Positions 7,759 to 13,973 of a DNA stretch of 34,525 nucleotides are shown here, piece after piece (position 1 is the stretch's first letter; each line of letters starts with the position of its first letter). A program made the translations under genes and the position numbers. Source of the DNA: a virus; IMG/VR virus record IMGVR_UViG_3300007539_000006, positions 1 to 34,525 of that record; one strand, written 5' to 3'. The notes under the pieces are model-generated. The model saw nothing but the letters and a program-made list of their open reading frames with translations. It searched no databases and was not told where the DNA came from.

Positions 7759-8114
7759 GATATTTCACTGAGGAGGAACTGGAGTGCCAGCACTGTGGAG
7801 CGCGTAACTTTGATCCAGAATTTCTGCAACTGGTTTCACAACTCCGAGAAGATGCAGGCTTTGCTTTTCCTGTATCTAGTGGCTATCGCTGCCCTGAACA
7901 CCCTATTGAGGCCAAAAAGAAAGGCGGCCCAGGAGCGCACGCAACCGGGAAAGCCATCGACATTGCCGTGAGTGGCGAGAGGGCGCTAAAGGTAATTGAG
8001 CTTGCTCTGGCTGCGGGAGTCAAACGTATCGGCGTCAACCAAAAGGGTGCGCACAGATTCATCCATTTAGACGCTTGCGACGACAAAACCAACCCAACAA
8101 TTTGGAGTTACTGA
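7755..8114 (+). CDS. Endolysin, M15-family D-Ala-D-Ala peptidase
   Basis: The 119-residue protein is close to a bare Peptidase_M15_3 domain. The zinc-site motifs are in order: SSGYRCPEHP, then GAHATGKAIDIAV with the His and Asp ligands, and HRFIHLD near the C-terminus. This family cleaves peptide bonds in peptidoglycan stem peptides. There is no signal peptide, so export depends on the upstream holin. It starts with GTG overlapping the holin stop and is the last plus-strand gene before attP, so it would lie at one end of the prophage. Confidence 0.92.
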   Translation: MRYFTEEELECQHCGARNFDPEFLQLVSQLREDAGFAFPVSSGYRCPEHPIEAKKKGGPGAHATGKAIDIAVSGERALKVIELALAAGVKRIGVNQKGAHRFIHLDACDDKTNPTIWSY

Positions 8115-8118
8115 CGGG

Positions 8119-8140
8119 AATCTGCCCCCAATCTGCCCCC
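8119..8140. repeat. Putative integrase arm-type sites, first pair
   Basis: Two perfect tandem copies of AATCTGCCCCC lie at 8119-8129 and 8130-8140, directly after the endolysin stop. A matching pair lies at 8335-8356 on the other side of the tRNA-derived core. Paired short direct repeats on both sides of a core are the layout expected of arm-binding sites for a lambda-type tyrosine integrase. Confidence 0.75.
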
Positions 8141-8188
8141 GCCGCCTAATTTCTATTGTAGAAATGTAAGCTAAGTCATTGAAATATA

Positions 8189-8235
8189 TGGCGCACCCGA
8201 CAGGATTCGAACCTGTAATCCCCGGTTTCGTAGAC
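8189..8235 (-). other. attP: attP core: 3' part of a tRNA-Arg(ACG) gene
   Basis: Read on the minus strand this is an incomplete tRNA. It starts at the anticodon loop CTACGAA (8233-8227, anticodon ACG) and includes the 3' anticodon stem, variable loop, T-arm ACAGG-TTCGAAT-CCTGT, acceptor strand CGGGTGC, discriminator G and CCA (8191-8189). The anticodon 5' stem no longer pairs beyond 8235, and no D-arm or 5' acceptor follows, so it is not a functional tRNA. This is the standard identity segment that restores a host tRNA after integration. The anticodon loop matches tRNA-Arg(ACG) of gammaproteobacteria. Confidence 0.88.
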
Positions 8236-8283
8236 GGAACTAATGTATGTAGGTGTTTGTCAGTGCTTTTATACTAATAACAA

Positions 8284-8296
8284 AATCAATAACTTA
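8284..8296 (+). promoter_or_regulatory. IHF consensus site in attP
   Basis: AATCAATAACTTA is a perfect match to the IHF consensus WATCAANNNNTTR. It lies between the tRNA core and the int-side repeat pair, where IHF would bend attP for integrase. The consensus is short, so the call rests on its position. Confidence 0.6.
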
Positions 8297-8334
8297 GGTT
8301 TTTGGTCGCGCACTGGCAGGCTATCTCAATCAGG

Positions 8335-8356
8335 GATCTGCCCCCAATCTGCCCCC
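8335..8356. repeat. Putative integrase arm-type sites, second pair
   Basis: GATCTGCCCCC (8335-8345) and AATCTGCCCCC (8346-8356) repeat the pair found at 8119-8140 in the same orientation. They end two bases before the integrase stop codon. Together the two pairs bracket the attP core and IHF site within 240 bp. Confidence 0.75.
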
Positions 8357-8358
8357 AC

Positions 8359-9429
8359 TTAGCGTTTTTCTAGGCGGTCCCAGGCGTCGTGCATAATCTC
8401 AACTTCGTTGCGAATCGGCAGGTATTTGGCGTAGTAAGTAAGGATCGTGTCGACGCGATCTCCTACGTTGCTGGCTACTAGAAAAGGGTCAACCCCAATC
8501 GACAACATTGAACTAATATAGGTGTGCCGCCAAGGGTAGGGTCCACTGCGCCAGCGCACTTGCGCATCATCGTGTGCTTTTCTAAATGCAGCAACAATTG
8601 GTTTCGCGTTTGTAATCGTTTCCCCAGTAATAGACACGATGCTGCCGCCGTTAATTGGGCGAGCCATGCCTTGCAGATGTCGCGTCAAGTCACGGCTTAA
8701 AACGACGCGCCGGGGCTTACCTGTTTTTGTCCGTTGCTGCAATTTATTACGGACAACTGATTTGTTAATCCATAGACTCTCACCATTCCAATCTGCCCAG
8801 GTAAGGGCCAACAATTCTCCTGTCCGCGCCCCTGTTCCGAACGCTAATCGAAAGTAATCGGCGAACCTGCCCTGGTCGGTGACCTTTAACAATCGGCTCA
8901 CCTCATCCTGCGTATAAGGGTCTGGGTCTGTGGCTTGAACCTTGGGATTTTTTAGCGCAGTAGTCGGATCGTCTGCAATCCAGCCTCGCGACATTGCGTA
9001 TCGAAACACGCCGCGCAGTGCGGTGAGTGCATTTTTGTGAGTACGGCTGTTTGACCACTGAATCGACTCGTCTAGGTCGATCAAATCATTTCGCGTGATG
9101 TGTTGTATCAGCTTGCCGTTCAGTGGGTGCCAAAACTTGTTCAGCGTGCTTTGGTAGCCCTCAAGAGTTGAACCTTGTCGCCCCAGGGTTTTTTGTTTTT
9201 GCAGGAACTTGGCTGCTGCGTCGTAAAATAGGTTTTCGCCTGCTTCTGAGTCTTGGGGCTTAGCTCCAAATCGAACGCGCTCGTATAGCGCATCCCGTTG
9301 CTTAATTGCTGCCTCTATACCACTTTTAGTGGCTCGAAAATCGGTTGTCTGACGGTAACGCGTTTTCTTGTGGGTGATGGCGATTCTGAGCTTACCCCGG
9401 TGTAGGGTAATGTTTCTTGGCAGATCCAC
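8359..9429 (-). CDS. int: Tyrosine-recombinase integrase
   Basis: The 356-residue phage integrase is read from GTG 9429, which has AGGAG eight bases upstream; the frame stays open further up only through the xis overlap. The N-terminal part (NITLHRGKLRIAITHKKTRYR) is arm-binding-like, then comes a SAM-like core-binding domain (STLEGYQSTLNKFWHPL). The catalytic domain carries the first Arg in GTGARTGELLALTWADW, the HxxR-type motif as PWRHTYIS, and the nucleophile region ILTYYAKY. It lies next to attP and should catalyse insertion into tRNA-Arg(ACG). It overlaps xis by 115 bp. Confidence 0.93.
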   Translation of the reverse strand: MDLPRNITLHRGKLRIAITHKKTRYRQTTDFRATKSGIEAAIKQRDALYERVRFGAKPQDSEAGENLFYDAAAKFLQKQKTLGRQGSTLEGYQSTLNKFWHPLNGKLIQHITRNDLIDLDESIQWSNSRTHKNALTALRGVFRYAMSRGWIADDPTTALKNPKVQATDPDPYTQDEVSRLLKVTDQGRFADYFRLAFGTGARTGELLALTWADWNGESLWINKSVVRNKLQQRTKTGKPRRVVLSRDLTRHLQGMARPINGGSIVSITGETITNAKPIVAAFRKAHDDAQVRWRSGPYPWRHTYISSMLSIGVDPFLVASNVGDRVDTILTYYAKYLPIRNEVEIMHDAWDRLEKR

Positions 9430-9581
9430 TTTTCTATCTCCTGCACGTTCAAAAAGGTCGTTCGATCTCTCACAACGTAGTGCGTGCCCCTGATCCACAA
9501 CCCTCGCTGAATCTTGCTTCTGATTTGGTTAGGCGTCAAACCTGTTAGATCCGACGCCTTCGATTTAGTTACCCAATTCAT
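9315..9581 (-). CDS. xis: Excisionase-like DNA-binding protein
   Basis: The protein has 88 residues with a winged-helix excisionase pattern: MNWVTKSKASDLTGLTPNQI, IRSKIQRGLWIRGTHYVVRD, and a strand-helix FLNVQEIEKWI. Phage Xis proteins of this type bind attP arms and steer integrase toward excision. Its ATG overlaps the erf stop (ATGA), and its C-terminal 38 codons overlap the integrase start, so the two products are translated from one mRNA. The overlap may help set the Xis/Int ratio. Confidence 0.8.
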   Translation of the reverse strand: MNWVTKSKASDLTGLTPNQIRSKIQRGLWIRGTHYVVRDRTTFLNVQEIEKWICQETLPYTGVSSESPSPTRKRVTVRQPIFEPLKVV

Positions 9582-10219
9582 GCAGTCGCCGCCTTTTGCA
9601 TCTCATTGTGCTCAGCGAGTAAAGCGCGCATTCGCTTCCGAACGGGTGCCGCGATGAACTTCCAGAGCATCGTCGCGTAATCTGCATCGCCGTCTTTCAA
9701 TTCGATATAGGCCTCCAGCAACTCACTGTCGTCAGTTATGGCCTCAATCGCAGCAGCGTGTTGACGCATCTTTTTCTGATCCCCGGTTAGCCCTTCTTGT
9801 TCGATCACCGTGTCGACGACGCTTTGCCCGCGCTTTTTCGGTTTAGCTGACACGGCGTTGCCGTCATCGTCCTCGTCCGCAGAAATCCCGCACGCCATGG
9901 CAAGGCTATAGCGTTTTGCGTAGGTAATCGCAGCGCCAATGGAATGCGCGTCTGGCTTAGCAACGGGCACTGCGACAATGCCGGTGCCGATGGCTTCGCT
10001 GTAACCGTAAAAGACAGTCTCGATGCCCACGCCGTTATTCACTGGGCGCGAGTGCTGAATGTACGCGATGCCATGCTTCGCCAAAGGTTTAACAGCGTCA
10101 ATCACAGCCGTTAGACTGCTGTACTTCGATTTAAAATAAGGGTTTTCGCTGTCTAGTGCCGCGTGACCCATCTCTGATTGTGCTGCGGCTAAAGCCGTCG
10201 CTAAATTGTTATGTTCCAT
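9578..10219 (-). CDS. erf: ERF-family single-strand annealing recombinase
   Basis: The protein has 213 residues from ATG 10219, preceded by TGAGGGCAAAT. ERF hallmarks are visible: an N-terminal LATALAAAQSEMGHAALDSE, then NPYFKSKYSSLTAVIDAVKP, and GAAITYAKRYSLAMACGISA followed by an acidic DEDDDGN stretch. The C-terminal half is helical and variable, as in the family. It would anneal complementary single strands during recombination or genome circularisation. It sits in the minus-strand operon upstream of xis-int, while SSB is encoded in the plus-strand replication operon. Further in-frame sequence up to 10309 belongs to the overlapping upstream gene. Confidence 0.9.
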   Translation of the reverse strand: MEHNNLATALAAAQSEMGHAALDSENPYFKSKYSSLTAVIDAVKPLAKHGIAYIQHSRPVNNGVGIETVFYGYSEAIGTGIVAVPVAKPDAHSIGAAITYAKRYSLAMACGISADEDDDGNAVSAKPKKRGQSVVDTVIEQEGLTGDQKKMRQHAAAIEAITDDSELLEAYIELKDGDADYATMLWKFIAAPVRKRMRALLAEHNEMQKAATA

Positions 10220-10583
10220 ATTTGCCCTCAAAAAAACTTGGTGTGAGTTCTGGCAAGCCCGTTGGCTGTTTGCCTTTGGTTGTTTGTTCGCGTGTTCTGA
10301 AAAAACCATCGTGCTGCGGGTACTGGCGGTGAAAGCGTCTTACATAAAACGCCTTGTGGTTGTTGTTGAGCTTGAACTCTGACTGACCATCGCCCCCTGC
10401 GTCTTTCTCCCAGCGTATGCGCTCCCAAACTGCTGCCACGGAATAGTGCGTAAAGCCTCGTTCAATCATCTTGAAAGAAAACTTCACAAACAGGTCCCAC
10501 ACTTCTGGGTGCTTGGCGTGGAACTCGTTGCACTGCTTGCGCATCTCCGCGTGACGATCAGACTCCTGCACGGTCAGCCTCAT
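10209..10583 (-). CDS. Conserved phage protein upstream of erf, unknown function
   Basis: The protein has 124 residues. Recognisable blocks are EFHAKHPEVWDLFVKFSFKM, RGFTHYSVAAVWERIRWE and FKLNNNHKAFYVRRF, followed by FFRTRE. I recall the same order (HPEVW, HY..AA.WERIRWE, KLNNN..AYY.R, FFRTR) in many phage proteins near recombination genes; none has a known activity. It overlaps erf by 11 bp and the upstream zinc-binding gene by 26 bp. An accessory role in recombination is suggested only by location. Confidence 0.8.
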   Translation of the reverse strand: MRLTVQESDRHAEMRKQCNEFHAKHPEVWDLFVKFSFKMIERGFTHYSVAAVWERIRWEKDAGGDGQSEFKLNNNHKAFYVRRFHRQYPQHDGFFRTREQTTKGKQPTGLPELTPSFFEGKYGT

Positions 10584-10791
10584 ACTCGGCCTGCGTCATA
10601 TGCGGCTCAAAACCGTCGCATTCACGACAGACGTAGCCCCCAGGTTGCCCCGGTTGATCGCGGGTCCCCGCATCAAACTCTTGGTCGTCGTGGATAGTGT
10701 CGTCATCGCAGTGAACGCAGTACATCTTCGGGGCATCGTGGCCATAGAGCGCCGCTGACACCGCGCCTAGCAGATTAAAGAGGTCACTCAT
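10558..10791 (-). CDS. Small zinc-ribbon-like protein
   Basis: The protein has 77 residues from ATG 10791 (MSDLFNLLGAVSAALYGHDA). Two CxxC knuckles, YCVHC and YVCREC, about 30 residues apart can bind one zinc ion, separated by an acidic loop. The N-terminal helix is hydrophobic. The ATGA at its start overlaps the stop of the 24-residue membrane peptide gene upstream, and GGGGGTG serves as a weak ribosome site. Its position early in the recombination operon suggests a nucleic-acid-binding accessory factor, which is inference. Confidence 0.7.
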   Translation of the reverse strand: MSDLFNLLGAVSAALYGHDAPKMYCVHCDDDTIHDDQEFDAGTRDQPGQPGGYVCRECDGFEPHMTQAEYEADRAGV

Positions 10792-10862
10792 AGTTGCACC
10801 CCCAGAATAAAGAACAGCCCGATCAACACGATGTCCTGGCGGTATTTCATCCAAAAGTTCAC
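10788..10862 (-). CDS. Tiny membrane peptide (24 residues), first gene of the recombination operon
   Basis: GTG 10862 is preceded by GGAG (10869-10872) with six bases between, and the frame ends in TGA overlapping the next ATG (ATGA). The product is MNFWMKYRQDIVLIGLFFIL followed by GVQL: a short basic N-terminus and one hydrophobic span. Good start signals, coupling to the next gene and clean membrane topology support it, although it is short. It would be the first protein made from this operon. Its function is unknown; small phage membrane peptides often modulate host envelope proteins. Confidence 0.5.
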   Translation of the reverse strand: MNFWMKYRQDIVLIGLFFILGVQL

Positions 10863-10933
10863 AAAAATCTCCAAATAGGTGAATTCAGGGACAGATTGAA
10901 CCTTTTGATTAATTATTTCAACTAAAAGTTTAA
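10863..10933 (-). promoter_or_regulatory. Operator/promoter region of the recombination (pL-like) operon
   Basis: Two repressor-like sites lie here. TTCAACTAAAAGTTTAA (10917-10933) differs by one base from the reverse complement of the palindrome at 15644-15660. AATAGGTGAA (10874-10883) is identical to the right halves of both cI/cro operators. The first overlaps the stop codon of the lysogeny operon gene and the second covers the Shine-Dalgarno of the 24-residue peptide. A minus-strand -35-like TTGAAA overlaps the first site; no good -10 box is apparent. It is inferred to be the start of the int-xis-erf transcript. Confidence 0.65.
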
Positions 10934-11502
10934 GAACCTACGATGGGTAGATGGTAAAGTTCGCCTTTTTTGCCATGTTTGGCAGGTAATTTTCTAAATT
11001 CTTCAACGATGGCGTGCTTTTTGTCCCAATGACTAGAGTTTCCGGGTTGTCGTCTTTTTGCGTTTTCTAAAAGTTTTATCGCGGTGGGGTGGTTTAAATC
11101 TACGCTTGCGCCAAAACGACGATCAACCAAATGCTTTTTAATGCGGGCGTAGTTTATTGCTGGTGCTGCCTGATCTTTGTTTAAGAAATAGGAGTAGTTT
11201 TTATCCATGCCCTTGATGACGAGCATGCACTTATCTGCGTGGAGGCTGATGGCCCAGTTGTAATCGGTTTCCCACCAACTCGGTACGAAATAGTCCAGAA
11301 GAATGCGCATGACGTCGGTGCGTGTCGAAATAAAGGTCCGGTGCTCGTGCAAATAGGCCGGGTCGTCACAATTGATATAGCACACCTTGCGATCAGTGCC
11401 AGTGCGCAAATCTTTAAAAATTAGATCGGTTTCGTAGGTTGTGGTCAAAAAATCATTTAGAAATTGCGCAATGATTTGCTGTCCCTTATGTCCCTTCTCC
11501 AT
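10930..11502 (-). CDS. Unrecognised protein co-transcribed with the repressor
   Basis: The protein has 190 residues from ATG 11502, with GGGAG upstream; the start overlaps the end of cI by 17 bp. The soluble mixed alpha/beta protein contains blocks such as YETDLIFKDLRTGTDRKVCY, WWETDYNWAISLHADKCMLV and a basic C-terminal part. There is no HExxH (so not ImmA), Walker motif or membrane span. Its position in the cI operon means it should be made in lysogens, so candidates are superinfection exclusion, phage defence, or a repressor partner. All are inference. Confidence 0.75.
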   Translation of the reverse strand: MEKGHKGQQIIAQFLNDFLTTTYETDLIFKDLRTGTDRKVCYINCDDPAYLHEHRTFISTRTDVMRILLDYFVPSWWETDYNWAISLHADKCMLVIKGMDKNYSYFLNKDQAAPAINYARIKKHLVDRRFGASVDLNHPTAIKLLENAKRRQPGNSSHWDKKHAIVEEFRKLPAKHGKKGELYHLPIVGS

Positions 11503-11842
11503 TACCGTTGCTCCCTTTCCCCCGGTTGTTGCTTTGTTTCTCGACCAACATTTCAATGAAATTAACTGCAAGTTCCCTGTTTTCGGCAGTTAAAAACTTA
11601 ATCTTGTCCTCAAGGCTTAGACCTTCGTCCTCCAGATATTCCTCGCCAAACATCAGATAAACTTTTGAAACCCCTAAAAGTTTCGCCAGTTTTTCTATGT
11701 GCTCGGGTTTGCGCGGCTCTGCAAGCCCGCGCTCCCACTTGCTCACGTTGTTGATGCTGATGCCCAAGGCGCTCGCAATATCGCCCTGGGTAATGCCCTT
11801 GGCCTTGCGCGTCCCCAGCACGCGCTTTGCAATCGTATCCAT
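11486..11842 (-). CDS. cI: CI-like repressor (XRE family, no protease domain)
   Basis: The protein has 118 residues. The N-terminal HTH_3 domain spans residues 4-60, with TQGDIASALGISINNVSKWE as the helix-turn-helix and ERGLAEPRKPEHIEKLAKLL after it. The C-terminal half is helical and hydrophilic (ENRELAVNFIEMLVEK) and probably dimerises; the Ser-Lys LexA-type peptidase domain of lambda CI is absent. It is transcribed divergently from cro, and AGAGGG precedes the ATG. Without self-cleavage, induction must use another route, such as an antirepressor or a partner protein. Confidence 0.88.
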   Translation of the reverse strand: MDTIAKRVLGTRKAKGITQGDIASALGISINNVSKWERGLAEPRKPEHIEKLAKLLGVSKVYLMFGEEYLEDEGLSLEDKIKFLTAENRELAVNFIEMLVEKQSNNRGKGSNGNGEGT

Positions 11843-12013
11843 TCATATGCCCTCTTGAAGTTCTCACAGTGTGTCCTTTTAGATGATGTTTTTCTACTTG
11901 TTGTTGAATCAATCTAACAGAAGCCGCCCATAATTCAACCAATAGGTGAAATAAATCACCCATAAAGTAAAATAAAGGTTGAATAAATTCATCAAATAGG
12001 TGAATTTACGCAC
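11843..12013. promoter_or_regulatory. cI/cro divergent promoter region with two 17-bp operators
   Basis: Two sites share the form TTCA.C.-AAT-AGGTGAA: TTCAACCAATAGGTGAA (11934-11950) and TTCATCAAATAGGTGAA (11988-12004). They are 54 bp apart, about five helical turns. A GTGA/TCAC inverted repeat (11947-11960) lies between them. A cro promoter could be GGTGAA (11945-11950), 17 bp, TAAAAT (11968-11973), with its -35 inside the first operator. The second operator sits against the cro start codon, which has no Shine-Dalgarno, so cro may be leaderless or weakly translated. Confidence 0.75.
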
Positions 12014-12202
12014 ATGGACGAATCGACTCGCAACGAATTTTGGACCCGGCAACGGGCTAAAGAACTCTCAGACGGTCTCAAACTGTCTAAAGCCGCCGTT
12101 TATCGGTGGCGTCATAAAGAGATCCCGGTAAAGCGGTTGGTGGCGGTAAGCCAACTGACCGGATTTCCGCGCGAGCGATTACGTCCAGACATCTACGCGT
12201 AA
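12014..12202 (+). CDS. cro: Cro-like repressor (YdaS/Cro family HTH)
   Basis: The 62-residue protein is a single HTH domain: LSDGLKLSKAAVYRWRHKEI followed by the family ending GFPRERLRPDIYA, which is typical of Cro/YdaS-type proteins. It lies opposite cI and heads the plus-strand early operon. It should compete for the same 17-bp operators and switch the phage to lytic growth. No Shine-Dalgarno is visible upstream of ATG 12014. Confidence 0.85.
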   Translation: MDESTRNEFWTRQRAKELSDGLKLSKAAVYRWRHKEIPVKRLVAVSQLTGFPRERLRPDIYA

Positions 12203-12394
12203 TGGCGGGCGCTCCTTGGTCGGGCGCTAAATAAATGCAAACCAAGAGCAGGGGTTAAACCAGCGGATGCTCGGAATACCGCAGGGCCGTATGCCGACAA
12301 CTCAGTCGCGTGCAAGAGGGCCGTTTACTTCCAAGTTGGGCTTGGGGGTAGGGGGCCGTTTACCTCAAATCTAGTCACATGCAAGGAGATAGAG
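12203..12394 (+). other. Non-coding gap with two pairs of direct repeats
   Basis: There is no convincing gene in these 192 bases. AGTCGCGTGCAAG (12304-12316) and AGTCACATGCAAG (12373-12385) form one imperfect repeat, and GGGCCGTTTAC occurs exactly at 12318-12328 and 12353-12363. A shorter GGGCCGTAT precedes them near 12284. The second AGTC repeat runs into the AAGGAG ribosome site of the next gene. They lie between cro and the replication-type gene and could be antitermination (nut-like), origin or regulator-binding sites. The sequence alone does not decide. Confidence 0.5.
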
Positions 12395-12751
12395 ATGCCA
12401 CTACATAAGGAATATCCAAGTTGGTTTGAACAGATTTGGGAGGCTTACCCAAAGTTTCCCCAGGGCAGAAGTCGGAAGGGCGAGTCGTTTGAAATCGCTC
12501 AACGACTTAAAAAGCGGGACAACTGGACGGATTTGGACGTTAAAAACTTAGTTCAAATAATTAATGGTTGGAAAACTACAGCGACCCATTGGCAACCCTC
12601 AAGTGAGTTTGGTCCTCCAGGTCTACAAACATTTCTACATAAAGAAAAATACAGCGACCCCCCTCAGATTAGACACAAACCGCAGCGACCCCTTGATCGC
12701 TGGGATCGAGCGAATCAAGAGTTTGAGGAACGATATGGGAGGCAGGCGTGA
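12395..12751 (+). CDS. Replication-initiator-like C-terminal-type protein
   Basis: The protein has 118 residues with an AAGGAGATAG ribosome site. Its order of motifs, FEQIWEAYPKFPQGRSRKGE, a helical middle, and GPPGLQTFLHKEKYSDP, matches the C-terminal domain that ends many phage replication initiator proteins (a WxxYP.....SK/RK start and a FLNxxxW/Y end). The usual N-terminal winged helix is missing, so this is either a stand-alone adaptor, such as a helicase recruiter, or a trimmed initiator. It heads the plus-strand replication cluster. Confidence 0.65.
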   Translation: MPLHKEYPSWFEQIWEAYPKFPQGRSRKGESFEIAQRLKKRDNWTDLDVKNLVQIINGWKTTATHWQPSSEFGPPGLQTFLHKEKYSDPPQIRHKPQRPLDRWDRANQEFEERYGRQA

Positions 12752-13104
12752 GGCAGAGTTTTATTGAGTTTGTTGGTGGTGTCGACAACCTGCGCGCATT
12801 AGCTGAGCTAAAGACGATTGATGAGGCGGTGTTGGGCACTGGGTTTGATCGCTCATGCGTGCGCAAGCTGGCTCAGAAATATCGCATCCGCTTTCGGCGC
12901 AAGTGCCAGAAGTGCAAGCAAAGCCGGGTGCCTGATGACTTTAACAAAAGCAGCAGCGTTTGCTTTCGGTGCCGCATCCACATAAATCAACGCCCTGCCG
13001 GCAACGCTGCTTTATGGCGGCAAGAAACAAAAGGCTTTGACCTGTCACTGGCAGGGCTGACCAAACCATTTAATGAAATCGGCAAGGGGGTGCGGCGTGC
13101 TTAA
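12748..13104 (+). CDS. Small DNA-binding protein with HTH-like and zinc-ribbon parts
   Basis: The protein has 118 residues, starting with GTG overlapping the previous stop (GTGA). The N-terminal 45 residues (ELKTIDEAVLGTGFDRSCVR, then KLAQKYRIRF) look like a helix-turn-helix. Next is CQKCKQSRVPDDFNKSSSVC with a following FRC, giving a CxxC plus CxxC zinc ribbon. A regulatory or replication-accessory role fits the context. The C-terminus overlaps the ssb start by 8 bp. I do not recognise a named family. Confidence 0.7.
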   Translation: MRQSFIEFVGGVDNLRALAELKTIDEAVLGTGFDRSCVRKLAQKYRIRFRRKCQKCKQSRVPDDFNKSSSVCFRCRIHINQRPAGNAALWRQETKGFDLSLAGLTKPFNEIGKGVRRA

Positions 13105-13468
13105 CGATGTGACGTTAATCGGAAACTTGGGGCGTGACCCAGAACTGCGCAGATCGAACAAGGATCTGGCGATAACGACGTTCAGCTTAGCAACCAAATA
13201 CAAGGATGAAACGACCTGGCACAACATTGTGTGCTTTGGACGGCTCGCCGAGAACATGGAAAAGATGCTCTCAAAAGGCTCACTCGCGGCTGTGCAGGGC
13301 CGCATCAGCATCCGGTCCTATGAGAAGGACGGTGAGCAGCGCAAGTCAATGGAAATCATTGCAGGCTCAATCCAGATCCTAAGCCGTAAAGATCCCCAGC
13401 CGCCGACGGAGAAACCGGCAGAGGTGGTTGCTGAGGTTGAGGATGCGTTGGAGGACTTGCCGTTTTGA
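13097..13468 (+). CDS. ssb: Single-stranded DNA-binding protein
   Basis: The 123-residue SSB has an OB fold: LNDVTLIGNLGRDPELRRSN, then TTWHNIVCFGRLAENMEKML, GSLAAVQGRISIRSYEKDG. It ends with an acidic linker and tip EDLPF, the partner-docking tail of bacterial SSBs. GTG 13097 is chosen because GGGGG lies eight bases upstream and the domain begins there; GTG or ATG starts further up would only extend into the previous gene. It coats replication intermediates and would cooperate with ERF and the nucleases of this operon. Confidence 0.93.
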   Translation: MLNDVTLIGNLGRDPELRRSNKDLAITTFSLATKYKDETTWHNIVCFGRLAENMEKMLSKGSLAAVQGRISIRSYEKDGEQRKSMEIIAGSIQILSRKDPQPPTEKPAEVVAEVEDALEDLPF

Positions 13469-13791
13469 ATACAGATGACGAACTAGAGGCGGCATTGGAG
13501 CAATGGGCCGACGCGGTAGAGGAATGGAAGGAGGACGCCGATCTTGCTGCACGGCTCGATGCGCAGTTTAAAGCATGGTCTGCGTCAAAAAAGCGGGCGC
13601 TGATGGGCAGTGGTGCCAGTGCAGTAAAAGCTGAAATTGAGCTTATGGCGCAAGAGGAATGGCTGGAAATGTTTTTGGAGGTCAACCAGCAAAACATTGT
13701 GGTCGAGCAGTGGAAGAAAAAACTACGCATTGCAGAAGCCGCATTTGAGGCTGAGCGCAGTCGCCAAGCCACACTGAGGCAGGTCCGATGA
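13465..13791 (+). CDS. Conserved helical phage protein next to SSB
   Basis: The protein has 108 residues, with a TTG start overlapping the ssb stop (TTGA) and GGAGG upstream. It is all helical and highly charged, with the pattern ALEQWADAVEEWKEDADLAA, KKRALM, EIELMAQEEWLEMFLE, WKKKLRIAEAAFEAERSRQ. I recall this pattern (tryptophan-bearing helices ending in a helical AAE..FE..R..QA..R) in many phage genomes beside ERF or SSB genes, always without known function. An accessory role in recombination is likely from context only. Confidence 0.75.
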   Translation: MNTDDELEAALEQWADAVEEWKEDADLAARLDAQFKAWSASKKRALMGSGASAVKAEIELMAQEEWLEMFLEVNQQNIVVEQWKKKLRIAEAAFEAERSRQATLRQVR

Positions 13792-13973
13792 ACGCAGACT
13801 ATGAATACCTCAAATACTGCGCAGCACGCTCAGTGATCCCAAAACAGCACGACAAAACCCCAAGCGGCAAATGCACTTGGGGCCAGTGGTTTGAAAACAA
13901 GTTTGGTGAAAATCTTAATGTCTATCGACAAAACCTCATACGTCAGGTCCAAGAAGCTGCTACAGGCTTCTAA
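13788..13973 (+). CDS. Small phage protein of the replication cluster
   Basis: The protein has 61 residues; ATG overlaps the previous stop (ATGA), with CAGG upstream. The sequence MNADYEYLKYCAARSVIPKQ, then GKCTWGQWFENKFGENL, is compact and basic. Its end overlaps the next gene by 56 bp in another frame. The family is familiar as a tiny protein near phage nucleases, but no function is known. Confidence 0.65.
   Translation: MNADYEYLKYCAARSVIPKQHDKTPSGKCTWGQWFENKFGENLNVYRQNLIRQVQEAATGF

Noticed and set aside
8189-8260. Functional tRNA gene
   Set aside because: Only the anticodon-loop-to-CCA part is present; the anticodon stem is broken beyond 8235 and no D-arm or 5' acceptor strand follows.
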